Made by a program: the position numbers and the translations under genes | Notes under the pieces: model-generated | Seen by the model: only the letters and a program-made list of their open reading frames with translations | Told to the model about the DNA's origin: nothing | Database searches by the model: none | Part shown: positions 1 through 12,744 of the stretch, piece after piece | Layout: every line of letters starts with the position of its first letter | Position numbering within the stretch: the stretch's first letter is position 1 | NCBI RefSeq assembly: GCF_016086655.4 | Contig: NC_052136.2 | Span: 45,128,492 to 45,192,491, forward strand | Direction of reading: 5' to 3' | DNA length: 64,000 nt | From: Lepeophtheirus salmonis | Taxonomy: Eukaryota; Arthropoda; Copepoda; Siphonostomatoida; Caligidae

Positions 1-2040
1 ATCCGGTTTCGGGTCAATATTCCCGACTTCTCTTTTTTTAGAAAGACTTTTTTGATGAGAACAATTAAAAACTATATAGCAAAGTAGTAGGAATCTCATT
101 CCATTTTTCGCGAGATACAAGTCATTTTAGTCTGAATTTTTGGATCGAAATTACCCATTTTTAGTCTTTTTGTATACTTGCGACAAATATGATGCTAGAA
201 ATGCAAAAATAGAACATTTTAGAATTTGGTTTGTCATAAAAAAAGAGAATGAATCTCTTTTTTCATCATTAACGGGTATGATATGTTCCCAATGGTTTTA
301 ATAAGTAATTAGTGATGTGCCACGTGCAAAATTTGTCAATTGGCACTTGAGTTTTAAGAAATAAACAAAAATGACACGAAAAAGTCGGCTCGTGTACTGA
401 AAATGCGAGTATTTACCTGCAACTTGTCACAAATTATGATTCCTCCATTTCTTTTTCATTCATATTTTAACTTTTTAAGCTTCAAAACGTATTTTGTATT
501 CAGGTTCAAAAAATTTATTTTTGCACACGAAAAAGAAATTTGTTTGATCAGTGCCGGTTAAGAATGTTAGTATAATTCATGGGAAACATAATAGGTTGAT
601 TTTTAGTGGAACAATTGGCAATATAAAACTATTCCACATTGTATTTCCCAATTATTCGTATCGTTTTTGTTGTGATTTAGGTCAATTTTTAGTAAAATAT
701 CGGGCAAACAGGCAAAGTACTGTATAAGAATTAAGCCTTAAATTAGGACGCAAATAATCAACAAAATTTTTAACCTTTTCACGCAAGGGAAAGTTTATAT
801 ATATTTTTCGGAATTTATTATCAAATTTGAGGTCATGAACAACAACCTATTCTCACCCAATGTACTGTAATCCTTTATCTACATACGTTATTTTTGGTAC
901 AACGAAAATATAGAATTTACCGTTGATTTAGCATATTTTCCTTCAGGAGAAAGATTCCAAAATAAGAGCCTCTTTTTTCTAATTTTAATGTGAGATGTTC
1001 CCGTTCTTCCATAAAATGATTTCTTTGGCCGATATTATCAAACAAAATTATATTTTTTTTAATGTTTATTTATTTAGTTTGATGGAGTTACACTGATTAA
1101 GTGCAACTTAATAGTATTACAATTATTTCATCCAGGGAGCATTATATACATGGAAAGTGTACACATTTTCAAAAATACATAGGTTGACCTAAATAATCAT
1201 CTTTAGTATTTCCTAGGTGGATAAGAAAAATCTTTAATTTCATCAGATTATGAGTAGTGATTTAATTAATTAAGCTACTTTTATTTTGGGAATTTATCGC
1301 ATGTATTCATGAGATATGTTCGTTTGCCAAGATGAGTCCTCCATTTTGTCTCCTTGCTCAGTTTTCTTGTTTCCATGGAAACAATTCCTAGAGGAGTTTT
1401 TAGAGGCTCTTATTATTTAGATGATATTGTCATAGAAGTTCAATCCTCAGAAGTTGTCTCTTTAGTGACCAAGGACTGACTCATGAAATAATGGATGAGT
1501 TTATATCGTTTTGGTTCATGATTTTAAAATAAAACATGAATGTAGTCCGTCAATGATCTGAGAGACGTAGTCACGAACGATTAAATTGAGAAGTGTAACT
1601 CTGTATGACAGTCATTTCAAGCAGCTTTATTATCTTGACTTATCAACGTAAATATACAGGCAAGTCAAGATTTTTTTTTTTTACGTTACAGAAGTATATA
1701 ATTAATCTAAATAACATATTTATCAAAGCCCTTTATATATTTATTGAGCTTATTATTGTTGAGTTTATTTAAACAATGATAAAATTTAAAAAAATCCAAA
1801 TTATTTGAGTATGTTTTAAAATTCGCCATTATTCAGGCATATGGTACACATCATACGTCAATTTTTTGTACGTAAGATTATTTTTATTCCCCTGTAATAT
1901 ATAATGATTTATTAAACTATAATATACACTTGGAATGGCCATAGCGCACGGACAACGCGCTTGGGAAAAGTTATTCTCTTGAACTTAATGTAAATAGTTT
2001 CACGCTTAGGGAATTTCTACAGAAAGAAATATACATAATG
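1..2040. other. AT-rich DNA without recognised gene
   Basis: No coding region, RNA or transposase remnant could be recognised on either strand. The stretch from about 1,320 to 1,500 has more balanced composition than its surroundings and holds a perfect 14-bp palindrome at 1,369-1,382, but its six-frame translations are broken by stops and match nothing I know. Confidence 0.5.
1369..1382. promoter_or_regulatory. possible RFX X-box palindrome
   Basis: GTTTCCATGGAAAC is a perfect 14-bp palindrome and fits the X-box consensus GTHNYY-AT-RRNAAC bound by RFX/DAF-19 factors that control ciliary genes in animals. No adjacent gene was recognised. With about 70% A+T, I estimate 0.4 matches to this consensus by chance in a window this long, so the site alone is weak evidence. 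Confidence 0.2.
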
Positions 2041-2067
2041 TATATGGATTTCACCAAAAGATTCTTA

Positions 2068-2138
2068 GGTTAGATGGAGTCTTTATAAAACTATAATGTT
2101 TACTTATATGTACTTAATCAGTGAAACTCCATCTAACC
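2068..2138. repeat. 13-bp inverted repeat, 45-bp spacer
   Basis: GGTTAGATGGAGT at 2,068-2,080 is the exact reverse complement of ACTCCATCTAACC at 2,126-2,138. It could be a stem-loop or the ends of a tiny element, but no flanking duplication is evident. A repeat of this size at this spacing is close to chance expectation in 64 kb. Confidence 0.35.
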
Positions 2139-2589
2139 AATTAAAAAAACATTTAAAAGAAAATAATAATATGTACACAAAATTCTCCAATTTAGGGAAA
2201 TCAATCATTTTGCAGTTAATAATTTTTAGAATCCACATTAAGTTATTTATTCGTCACTATGTGTCTCGGAGTAATTCTTTGAAAATTCTATTGAAAAATC
2301 ATGATCTAAAATTTGATTCGAGAGTGTTTTTGTTTTTTTTTCATTTTTAAATCTATTTGAAGAAGTTTTTCAAGATTTCTTTTCAAAATTGGTCCATCTT
2401 TTAATCAAATCACGAAAAAGGAAAACTATTCCGAGTTATTTTTATTGGCATATTTAAATAGAGATATACACATATTTCAGGCATTGCATTCAAATTTCTG
2501 GAATGAGTGAAGATACTTATTAATCTGTATATATATTAAGGTCTAGTAAAAAGAAATCGATTATTTTTTCTTTAATTTCAATGTTTTAT

Positions 2590-3330
2590 TCTAGCTCCTA
2601 GAGTTTCCAGCGAGTATGGCGTTGTCCTGATGGACAAAATTCATCTACTATTGGCCGAAGATGGCTGCTTATGGGCGATGGTTTCCTTCAGACGGCTCAA
2701 AGGTTGACAGTACAACTCTAAATTAAGAGTTTGACCATAGGGGAGCAGCTCATAGCTGATGATTCCCTACCAATCCCACCAAACTCACAGCAAAATCTTC
2801 CTGACCATTCATACTTGCTTGACCACCGGTTCACTGCAATTGGAACACGTCCGTTTTCGGTTTATGTTGTCGTAAGTGACCCACTGTGCATCACAAGTAA
2901 CCATCTGCTTCAGAAATGGATTGATTTTGTTTTAATTAAGCAGGGATTTGCAGATGGAAATTCGGTACATGAGGTTTTCTTTAGTTAACTCGTGTGGCAC
3001 CCATATATTGTGTTTTTTTTTAAAAATCCAAACTTATTCAAGTGGTTCCAAATGGTGTTTGTGCAAAGTTTAGTGCTTACATGACGGGTGACTTATACTA
3101 TTACCATAATTTTATTGATGATTTCGATAATTGATCTTCCAGAGCGTGGTGCATCTTTGAAATCAAAATTACATGAACACAATCGAAGAAACCAAAATTG
3201 TGCATGATTAGCTGTTACAGTATATTTACCATAAATATCATTTACATTTTTAGCCGCCTGGCTGGTATTTGCATTTAATACTGTAGAATGGAATCAAGCA
3301 ATAATATAATTGTGTACGAAGTCCTTTTAA
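2590..3330 (-). pseudogene. mariner transposase relic (cecropia-like)
   Basis: Read on the minus strand from about 3,330 downward, this is a decayed mariner DDE transposase, the enzyme that cuts and pastes TA-flanked mariner elements. In order I see the N-terminal helix-turn-helix region (SQAAKNV, HAQFWF, then APRSGR near 3,150), the WVPHEL linker near 2,990, and the block around the first catalytic Asp, where the usual TGDEKW reads TCDAQW (2,881-2,898). Next come VWWDW and YELLPYGQTLN (about 2,725-2,790), then HQDNA near 2,620 with the second Asp in a shifted frame. It stops before the third catalytic Asp, so the C terminus is missing. Several in-frame stops and at least three frameshifts make it non-functional. 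A LINE relic lies immediately upstream of its N terminus on the other strand. An N-terminal fragment of a similar mariner occurs near 50.4 kb. Confidence 0.85.
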
Positions 3331-3429
3331 TACAAAGTTTTATCCATTTAATGCAATCTAGTTTAGCCTGATCGCTCTATATTTACATCTGTAAAAGATT
3401 AAAAAATCTTCTTCCTAAATAACATTTTC

Positions 3430-6190
3430 CTACATCAGTCATCAAGAAAATTCTCCATGAATGCAATATTATTACAGACTCTCGGGAGATATTGAATCTT
3501 CAGTTGACTTCCGAAAGACTGTTGGTGGTGAGATGATTAATTTTCCTCGGCGAAAATTAGGTAAGAACTTGATTTTTACTATAGAAGTTATAGCTTATTT
3601 TATCAAAAATAACTTTAAAGATGGGAAAGCTTTGGGACCTGATGGTGTTGATGGCAAAATTTTTCACTCAGTGCATGATGGTATTGTTCCTTATCTGGTT
3701 AAGATTGGGAAATCCATGGAAATATATGGGCATCTTCCAAAGTCGTTGACAAAAAGTAGGATAGCCTTGATTCCCAAAAAAGGTTCGCCTATGGATATCC
3801 AATAACTGGAGACCAATTACTGTTCTTAATGAAAGCTATAAAATCCTGTCTGATGTTCTGGCAGCCAAAAGGGAGCCAATTTTAAATTATAAGCTTGGTC
3901 TGGAACAGAAAGGATTCCTGAAGGGAGGAGGATATCCAACATTTCACGAAATATTCAAACTGAAATTGAGAATGTACAAAATAAGGAGAGCTTTGGTGCA
4001 ATAATTGCAATTGACTTCTGCAAGGCCTTTGATACTATTTTACATGGACATATATTGCGAACAATAAATAAACTCCTTCCTAGAGGATTTTTTAACCCAA
4101 TTAGAACTCTTATATGTATTCAATGATACGTCGACTATTACATTAGAAGATTTGGAAAATGTTCCAATAGTTTTAAAGAAAAGTTGTCACCAAGGTTGTC
4201 CTTCAGCTTTGTTTCTTTTCGCTGTAGAGATGAAAGATCTTGGGGACACCATGAAAAATACGTTTGAGGGGTTTTGAGTTGATTTTGGAAAGTCAAAACA
4301 TATTATTGATATTTATGCTGACGATATCACTTTGATTTTAGAGGCAAAATCAGAAAAACAATTAAAAAGGATGATTGAAGTTTTAATGAACTACTTCAAG
4401 AAATATGATAAGAGGTCCGGTTTGAAGATTAACAACAAGAAGACAGTTATTCTCCGAGTGGATAAATGGGATTCCTTTGAAAAACTTAAAATCGCTGATT
4501 TTTTTTTTTTATCAAAAACAGTGTCAGTATTCTAGGATTTAAGTGGAAAAGTAAAGGAGCCTCGTAAGTCAACTGGACCAATATAAATTTTTTCATTAAT
4601 TTTTCGATTAACAAAAGGATGAAATTTAATCTCCAAAAAAGAATAGACATCCTTAATTACCAAATGGTTCGTTCGACTCTTTATAAGACAACCTCTATTC
4701 CATGGTTAGCCGAAAAGGTCATTGACGAATTCTTTTTTTTTTTGGCCCAATAACCTTTTTCATCGAAACTACGTAGATTCTAAAAAGAAAACAAATCTCC
4801 TTTAAGGGAATTTCTGCGATAACATGTTATGTCTCTGCTCTCTAGAATTATTCAGAGAATGTATCAAAAGATTATAAGTAACATTTCAAGAAACTCAAGA
4901 GTCTGAGTGGCGTCCATTTATTTCGTCCCATCCTACCTACAATTGGTTAATGCTAGGCACTGATTTTATTAAAGAAACGTAGATGAATTATCTCATTCTT
5001 GGGGAGCTGTCCAGAGGATCATTAGGAAAGGGGCACTAGTCTTTTTATCCTCTATTACTTTTACATTGTTGCTCAGAATAGTATTAAAAAAAAATTCTTT
5101 GAAAAACTAATAGACCCAAAAATGTTAGAATGGACAGCATTATCTAAGAATATAATCACGGTTCATGATCTTCACCATAATTTTTTCTTCAACAGTGGAA
5201 AAAATTTTTTCCCACTGAAAAGAGCTGCTATCATACATCCCACTCCAATTCTGTGGCACTTAAGGATGAATTTTCTCTCCAACTCTGAAGAAAAGGTGGA
5301 TAAAATCTGTGATTGATACTTAAATTGTTTGAATTAACCTAAAACCTGGAAGAAGAGGACTACGAGTTGCATTTCGAAAATCAGGGATGGAAAGCGATTT
5401 ACTGCCCCATTTCAAATATCCCTGCTTGTCTATTTTTAAATAATCCCTGTAAGGACTGTAGCAAAATGTTCCACACAGTTATGCATGCGTTTGCGAGTAG
5501 CCCAGTACTCTGGATTTTGAAATATTTTATCAGACTGAGCGTTACTGGAATTACAGAAAAATTTATAACGCCCTTAATTTTATTTGGTCTCTCCTTAAAA
5601 GTTCAAAGTGTACCAATAAAACAAAGCTATGGAGTTTGCCTTATCAAGCTGTAAAAGTATGATTGCAGACAAGTTAGCAAAAGGGGAGCCTATCCGAGTA
5701 GAAGAAATCAGAGCTATTCTGATCGTAGCATCAGCCCAATAATTTGCCTTCTCCATTAGGATTCAAAGAGTGCATCAGTATTCAGAGAACTATGCTGAGA
5801 CATATTATACTACTACGACTCATTGTTAGATAAAAAAATTAATTATTGTGCTATTTAATGAACTGTTATAAGAAATTTAAAAGATATTCTGGATCTACAG
5901 AATAGTTATTGTTTTATCCTTTAATTTAAATATTATGTAACTATTGCTCATTCTTATTTATGATGTTTTTAACTATTTTGTAGCTATTTTTGTTAATTTA
6001 TTTACTGTCAAATTTTATAGAATGAACTTTTTGTTGAAAATGGATTAATAACTAACATTGTGTATTGCAATTTTTCTGGATGTTTGACTTTGGCTTAGGG
6101 AATTTGTTTTAAATTAGATGTTTAATTATATTATTTTTTTTTGTATGTAACTTATCAAAATAAATAAAGTCATAAAGAAATAAAAAACGC
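3430..6190 (+). pseudogene. LINE (Tx1/L1-like) reverse transcriptase relic, 5'-truncated
   Basis: This is a non-LTR retrotransposon remnant that once encoded the reverse transcriptase used in target-primed insertion. The first part is open for 114 codons (3,461-3,805) and includes ALGPDGVDG, the LINE fingers motif, and SRIALIPKKG. After a frameshift come NWRPITVLNESYKIL, then CHQGCPSALF near 4,190, and the catalytic YADD box from 4,314. The downstream thumb and connection region resembles the Tx1/L1 group (NWTNINFFI, YQMVRSTLYKTT). A C-terminal CxxC...H stretch near 5,450 may be the remains of the LINE zinc finger. The 3' end has AATAAATAAAG and an A-rich tail ending near 6,190. The endonuclease and ORF1 are absent, which is typical 5' truncation. 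Stops and frameshifts occur throughout. The clade is a judgement from motif style; the RT identity is firm. Confidence 0.88.
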
Positions 6191-6735
6191 AAGGTCCAGA
6201 TTCTTAAAACTATCAATCAAAAAAATAGTGGATTTCATATACTAGACGTAATAATCTACCTAATACCGGTGCAAACTTTTGGAGCATCTATATTTATAAA
6301 ATAACTGGAACACAAAGTATTAATGACAATTTATGAGGAGGATTGCTATTATCATAAAGCTAAACATATTTTCGGTATTCGTTACTCAAAATACACAAAT
6401 TGTTTTTTTAACTCAAGTAAACCAGATAGGGGGGGTTAGATATAAATCAAAAAGTTACTGGCGTCTCAAAAAAAAAAAAATAACTATACGAATATGTGAC
6501 TTTTCTATAATAATTGAAAATCAAAAAAAATACTCGGAATTTTTTTTTTTGTAAAAACTGTACTTCCATTTTTTCGAATGCAAAAAATTGGATTTCCAAT
6601 GGAATATTAAATTTGTAGATAAAATAATTTTTTCTCTTATTTTCATCAAACGTCATTTTTTAAGGAGAATTGACACAAAAGGATGCACTTTGGGCTTAAA
6701 TGTTTTAAGCTTTAACTCTACTAATTTAATATTTT
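6191..6735. other. AT-rich DNA, no gene seen
   Basis: Low-complexity A/T runs and a 7-G run at 6,429-6,435. The short frames present on both strands contain long Lys/Phe homopolymer stretches and look accidental. Confidence 0.5.
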
Positions 6736-6739
6736 TAAT

Positions 6740-7105
6740 TTTAGGAATATTTTATTGTATAATGTCTGAAATATTGGAATAAATGAACCCTTAATCTAGT
6801 GACATTTTTTGATGACATTATTCTCCATAACTTTTTTTTATTTTATAAGTACGAAAAAAAACTATGTGGTTCTGTGTTCCTCTTTTGAAAGCCAATAAAT
6901 TTTATAATCTAGTTTTTTTGTAAAATTAGTGCAAAATAGTTTTTTTAGCAATTTTCTTTGCAAATTTTGATTTTCAATTTTTTGACAAAAATAAAAGATC
7001 TAAATAAAAAATTTGTATCCATAAATATTGGTATGTTATTAGAAGTTTATAACGCTTTTTTTTTTAATTCAAAATAATACATTTCATATAATATACAGGG
7101 TCTCA
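6740..7105 (+). repeat. dispersed repeat A, copy 1 (uninterrupted)
   Basis: This stretch aligns with 43,820-44,145 plus 44,849-44,870. Shared landmarks are ATAAATGAACC/AGAACCATTTAT, GTTCCTC followed by GCCAATAAATT, AAAATTAGTG, a T-rich GCAATTTTCTTT block, TTGGTATGTTATT, and the terminal ACATTTCATATAATATACAGG. No protein is encoded. In this copy TAATACATTTC is continuous, giving the empty site for the Tc1-like insertion seen in copy 2. It may itself be a non-autonomous DNA element ending near TACAGG, but I could not define both of its ends. Confidence 0.75.
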
Positions 7106-10100
7106 ATTATAATGCTTGTCAAATTACCTTACCGCTCGCCTTTTCGGAAAGAGTCTAAATATTAAGAAAATTGTATTGATCATTGTTAATGTCATTTCCC
7201 GCTCCCTCCTTTGTCTGAGAAATGCAGGGTAACCCTTTGCTAGTGTTAACTATAGTTTAAACTTTATTTGATTTAGTAGACTTCATTTACCCTCAATAGG
7301 GTCTTTCGAATAAAGTCTATTATTTTCTTATTCCTTCATTGCGGGAGTAAATTTTTCTACTTTAAGCATCCACAAAGGATTAATCCGAATATGTTATTGC
7401 TAGAAATTGATGATTATAATTATTCAAAGGATACCATTTCAATTCTGTCTCAATTAAGAGAAAAATAATTATATCTTGCTCTTGTTCTGAGGGGCCACAT
7501 GTGCATGTCTCTGATATGATATAACTTCTGTTTATTATTCATTATGTGACGTCATTGTATTGCCATGCCTAAGGATGGTGACTGCCTATACGACTTTCTA
7601 GCATGAATAGATAATATCTAATTACTAATTATAATTAAAAACGAAATAAGCAATAAACAATGGATATTTGTTTACCCTCTAAGCTCATTCATTATTAATA
7701 ATTACATTGATATGTAAATTAGATTGAAGCTTATGAGCAAATTCTATTCAAGCAAGCTTAACCAATTACAGTGTATAGACTAAATGAAAATATCTGTGCA
7801 ATTTAATTTAAATATATTTATATTGACTTTGAACATAAAGTAAATCCAATTTTTTTTACATGTTAAAACCCATAAAAATTACATTTTTGGCTTTTTTATT
7901 GCGTCTCATAATTTTTTTTAAATATATATTTTTTAAATTCTCCACTCAAATACCGTTTTTATGAAGTAAAAAAGATAAATATATGATTGTCTATATATTG
8001 GCAAGTACAGCCAAGGAAATTCATAAATACCAACATTTTTTGAAGCGATCATATATGTATTTATTTTGTAATAATCTGGAATTTATTCTATAAAATGGTT
8101 TTCATACTTTATATCATATATTTTGACATAAAATATATTATTTCCAAAAATATTAAAAAATTTTAAAAAAAAACCAACAGTATTTTTATAGTTTTTTGTC
8201 ACTTCTTCCAAAGTTTCATGGTACTCAAGGTAATTATTAATATATTTCAACGAAGTTGCATATTTGTCTTCATTAGGTCTTTCAAGAATAGGAAAAAAAA
8301 AATTGAGCGTTATCCTTCTGAATTTACAAATTGATGAAGCACGAACCTCACCCTAATGTACACATTCTACAAATATCTAATCATATACAACATGCATTGA
8401 ATGGTTTATTATTCATTAAGCCTATAAAACAATATTGATTCAATTGACAAAAATATGTATGTATAAATAAATAAATTTGCAGAATCACGTTTTCATTAGT
8501 TTGAAATTATTACTTTTCATTAGTGATGAATTATATGTTGGTAAATATCATTTTATTGTTTCAATGACCTAATTATTCTTTATTATTATTTTTGCCTCGA
8601 GCCTTCATAGAAAATAACTCAATATATATTAGTATTGTTTGTACTATACTGGTAATGGGGTACTGACACATTTAATTCGGCCAGCTCCACTACGTAATAA
8701 ACAAACTGTCCCACCGCTGGCATAACCATTTAAATTTCTGAGCTAGAAAATGGCACCTTTCAAAAATAATGGTATCATGACGAAACTAGTACTTCCAATT
8801 GATTTATAGCTACAATTACATACGTAAACTCAATATCTAGCATACATAAATAAGTCCCATATTGCCAGAATCACCGATTTACAGATAGTTTTAGCCGAAT
8901 TTATCGTATTTTGACGAAAAAATAATATCAGCTAGTTACACGATCAGCTTTTCTGTCCACCTGCAACCTTGATTTTAAAATCTAAAACAAAAAATTTCGA
9001 AACATTTAAGGTACCTTTGTGAAATTTGGGTATACTAAAATATTTTTAGGATAGTGAAGATGTAAAAATTTGAATTCATACATGCATATACCTCCTAGCC
9101 ACTTTTAATAAAAAAAAGATTCAACAGACAAAAACACAAGAAGACAAAATGAAGAGTCCATACTTTTGAATATCCCAAAAAGCAAGTCAGGAAAAAATCA
9201 GATGTACTTCATGATATTCCACAAAAAGTATCTATAAAATAATATTTACATATTTATATGGCACATCAATATAACATTTCCTAGAAAGGGAATTAAAAGG
9301 AATTTACTGTTTTATATTTGTATTATATTATTTGGAGCTAAAAAAAATTGTTTGTTTTATTTTGCCTTTCAATTATGCCATGGCATTTTCCCAATGATGG
9401 CATGTCATATGGCGTCACAGTCATTTCCTTTCATATGTTCCCAATGATGCCATATGGAGTCATTCTCGTTTTGTGCTTTAAACTCAAAATTTAATTTTGA
9501 AATGTGTATATATGTGTTATATGATGCCATTCCAATAAGATTTTGTTTTTTGTTTTTTTTTCACTCACAAATTAATTTGGGAAAGAAAGAGTTAAGAACT
9601 TATTACCAAAGCCTTTGTAAGTTATATGATAACATTCAATTCATTAAAAATAAATGACATATAATACTCAATAGTTGATGACCAATTTAGATTTTTTTTT
9701 TTTGCTAGATATGTAAAAATCCAATCATTTATTTATTATATAGCAGTAAATTGTAAGGATAAATTTATTAATGATAAATATATTATAATATTTAATAAAA
9801 TATTAAGACTGTAATAGTTAATAAATATTCAAGACGATATAAATGGATATGTTCCAATAAATTTCACCGATTGATGATATATTTATGACCGATTTCTCGT
9901 AACTTTTCCCTAAAAAAGAAATAAAAATCTAAAGACAATTGGCCAATGACATCATTATTCCCAAGAGCTGGACTATTCTATATTTCATAGTAAGAATACA
10001 TGGGAAACACTAGTTACAAGAAAGTACTTTTGATATAAATATATTTCTTGGTTTTCGTTGCAGTAAAAACATTTCTTAGGCCGAAAGTTTCACACGTAAA

Positions 10101-10325
10101 AAATACTTCAATATACGAAAACTCTAAATATGTCGTTAAACCGAGCGTTTGAGATTTGACAAATTTTATTTTTTCCAGCGAGGGCCACAAATAATTGAAT
10201 CTCCTTTTAAGTGTACAGTTTGTCTCAGTAAATCGTGAACAAATCACTTTCTCAAAACTCTTAAAAGGTAGAAGTAGTAAGACAATATAACTTATTCATT
10301 TACTTTACTTCATATAAACAATTAA
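7106..10325. other. AT-rich DNA, no gene seen
   Basis: No transposase or host exon recognised. At 9,370-9,460 there is a local degenerate duplication in which CCCAATGATG plus a GCCATATGG-like block appears twice about 50 bp apart. The 8,640-9,000 segment has more balanced composition but no readable frame. Confidence 0.45.
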
Positions 10326-10329
10326 ATGG

Positions 10330-10925
10330 TGACCCTTGGTTTCCACCATGCCCTTGATCCTATGCCTGAAGACCTTGGAGAACTTCTTCACATACTCATC
10401 TTACATGCCAGCCCACTCCTTCGCCTCAGCAATTTTAGGGCATCCACATGCACATGGGAATGAAACAGGCCTTCCTTTCGATGGTGCACCCAATTCCATT
10501 GTTAAGAGGTTGTATTCTGTTGAGAACAGATGCCACATTGGCCAGGCTAGAAATTTGCCAAGTTGTCTTCAGGACACTTTAGAGTTGTTGTTTTTCTTTT
10601 ATGTCTTGTTGGAAAAAATAATCAACTTTGGGATAGTTGGCCTTTAACTGAGGAAATACAATTCTTTATTACCTTCAGATAAATATCCTTACTGATCTAT
10701 AGGCCCTTTGGCAGCCCAAAACTTAATCAACTCTGTTTTCCTTTTCCAGTTTCACCCACTAATTCCACACTTCCTCTAAAGGCTCTTGTTATCGTCCTTC
10801 ATCTTTTTAATCTTGATAATGAGGCCCTTGGAGTAGGGAAAGATGCGTGAGATAAGGTCACAGCTCATTCCTATGCCATACGACTTCTTTTGGCCTACAT
10901 CTCAGTTGTCCTTGGTTTGATGAAG
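10330..10925 (-). pseudogene. Tc1/maT-like transposase relic, C-terminal part
   Basis: On the minus strand this reads as the C-terminal half of a Tc1/mariner-superfamily transposase. The end of the protein is clearest at about 10,340-10,440: KEWAGM, then EYVKKFSKVFRHRIKGMVE, matching the family's (K)EWAxM...FRxRLEA(M/V)I C-terminal helix. Upstream, near 10,520-10,570, CPEDNLANF-PGQCG corresponds to the usual LxxNLPxFWPKDMWP segment before the third catalytic Asp, which is itself destroyed. The remaining sequence up to 10,925 is probably the same element but is too degraded for a firm assignment. The 103-codon frame on the plus strand here is antisense noise. No terminal inverted repeats were found. 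Confidence 0.65.
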
Positions 10926-12040
10926 AAATTTATTTCATGAGAGTTGTTTAATTTTATTGCTCTACTAAGTAAGTTAATGAAACCTTTTCAAAGTTTCAAT
11001 CGCAATTCGCTGTATATGAGTTTAACTACTTTTAAAATACTTACTATAGGAAAAATATTATTACCTTCATAATGTCTCTTAATATAGTAATTAGCTAAAT
11101 ATACCATCCTTTAAAGCTTTTGAAGGAATATTAAATTAAAACTATAGATATTCAATGTTTAATAAATGCTAATTCGAGTCTATTAGATCAAGATTTAAAA
11201 CATTAAGAGTAAGAAAACGCTTTAAAAAATTCTTGGAATAAAATAATAATTAAGAATGTAACGACGGCAATACGTCAACATATCCCTACTCCCTCAATTC
11301 GTGTAATCTTAAATGCATCTTATTTTTTTATCTTAGTACATTTTCAAACAACATAATTGGATGACGTCATTTGGAAGCATTTTATGACTCTCTGTGTGGT
11401 TTTTAACATCATCGTTCCTTCTTAAATCGTCTATAAAGAAAAAGAAAAAGCCAAGAACAAAATATGGTGTAAAAACCATTTTTATGATTGACAGTGATTG
11501 ACAGGCTGTAATATTTTTTTCTTGTCTTTTAAGAGAATATATATAAACGAAAATTACCAGGGACTTTTCACCTTTAAAAAAAATCATCTACCAGTCAATA
11601 GTATAAAATGTACGTATAATCAACTCTTGCTTATCAATGTATCATTAAAGTTTAATATTCCTATATAGGAATAAAATTGTACATCTTAAGCATTTTCTCT
11701 TGGTAAAAAAACCCTGAAAAATACTATAATAGCCCTGACCATTTGAGGAATGTTTGGAAGGGGAGCAGCTTAGCTGTAATGACTTTTCATTAGATTAATT
11801 GCAAACAGATATAAGAAGAAGTAAATAAACATAAATACGAGTCTGTATCGAGTAAAGACATAGGCAGGAATTACACCATTGTCGATCCCCAACTTTACTC
11901 CGAGTATAACACTAACTTTACCATTCAAATTTCGCGGTCAACTCATATTTGGTATGCTAGATTTTTTTGTGTTAGCACATTTGAAAAAGAACATTTTTTT
12001 TTTTTGTTTAACTCTATATAATATATTTAGTTTGTTTGTG
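10926..12040. other. AT-rich DNA, no gene seen
   Basis: Nothing recognised on either strand. The 84-codon minus-strand frame near 11,333-11,587 is rich in Phe/Ile from T runs and has no recognisable domain. Confidence 0.5.
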
Positions 12041-12044
12041 AGAG

Positions 12045-12740
12045 ACATAATGGTTAGAAGTATTTTACGTGTTTGGCGATTTTTACAATAATTCCTGGGC
12101 TCTTCCATTTGGACGATTGGGCTTTGGTTTTTATAACATAACTATTTACACATGATTCGTCAACAGTTATGACCCTTTTGCACAAATCAGGATCATCATT
12201 GACGTCTATCAATAGCTCAGTAGCAATATTCATGCGACGATTCTTTTTTTGTCAAAATTAAGAAGTTTTAGAACAAACGTCTCTGACACTCGTCTCATGT
12301 TCAAAACATTCGAAAAATGTCATTGCACGAGCAAACAGATATGTCAATATCCTCAGCAACTTCTCTGGTAGTCATTCTACTATTTTCAAAAACAATTTTC
12401 TTCACTGCTTCAATGTTTTCAATATGTTTGGGCGACTAAAGCGAGGCTCGTCATTGGCATCTTCCCTGCCATCTTGGAAGAGTTTATACCACTTGTAAAC
12501 ATTATTTTTTACTCAGAACATTTTCACCGTATCCCATTGTCAACATTTCAAGTGTTTTGTGGCCTTATTTTCATTTATTAAGCAAAATTTCATGTAAATT
12601 ATTTGATCCATGTTTTAATATAGCAAAAAATCGTGAAATGCACAAAATACTTCGGACCATTCTGCCTCTAGCATAGAATCTAGAATGCTTGTAGAATTTG
12701 AAAAGTCACTTCACTATTTGAACACCCCTTGCATAACTCC
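12045..12740 (-). pseudogene. mariner transposase relic (SETMAR-like type), N-terminal half
   Basis: Reading down from about 12,640 on the minus strand gives a mariner transposase N terminus. IKFCLINENKATKHLK-like sequence is followed by VYKWYKLFQDGREDANDEP (first helix-turn-helix and linker, about 12,430-12,500). Next come HIENIEAVKKIVFENSRMT and REVAEDIDIS (second helix-turn-helix), FVLKLLNFDKK, and KRVITVDES, which holds the first catalytic Asp (about 12,155). TKAQSSKWKSP follows near 12,100. The arrangement is that of mariners related to the transposase half of vertebrate SETMAR. The element is cut at about 12,045, before the second and third catalytic Asp. Upstream of the start, about 12,690-12,735, GGGGTGTTCAAATAGTGAAG on the minus strand is likely its outer inverted repeat. 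Several stops and frameshifts are present. Confidence 0.82.
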
Positions 12741-12744
12741 CCAA

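Noticed and set aside
2731..2988. 85-codon plus-strand ORF
   Set aside because: Antisense to the mariner transposase relic, which carries the family motifs.
6333..6782. Several Lys/Phe-rich ORFs on both strands
   Set aside because: Composed largely of A and T homopolymers, with no domain.
10336..10647. 103-codon plus-strand ORF
   Set aside because: It is antisense to the Tc1/maT-like transposase C terminus, whose conserved residues are read on the minus strand.
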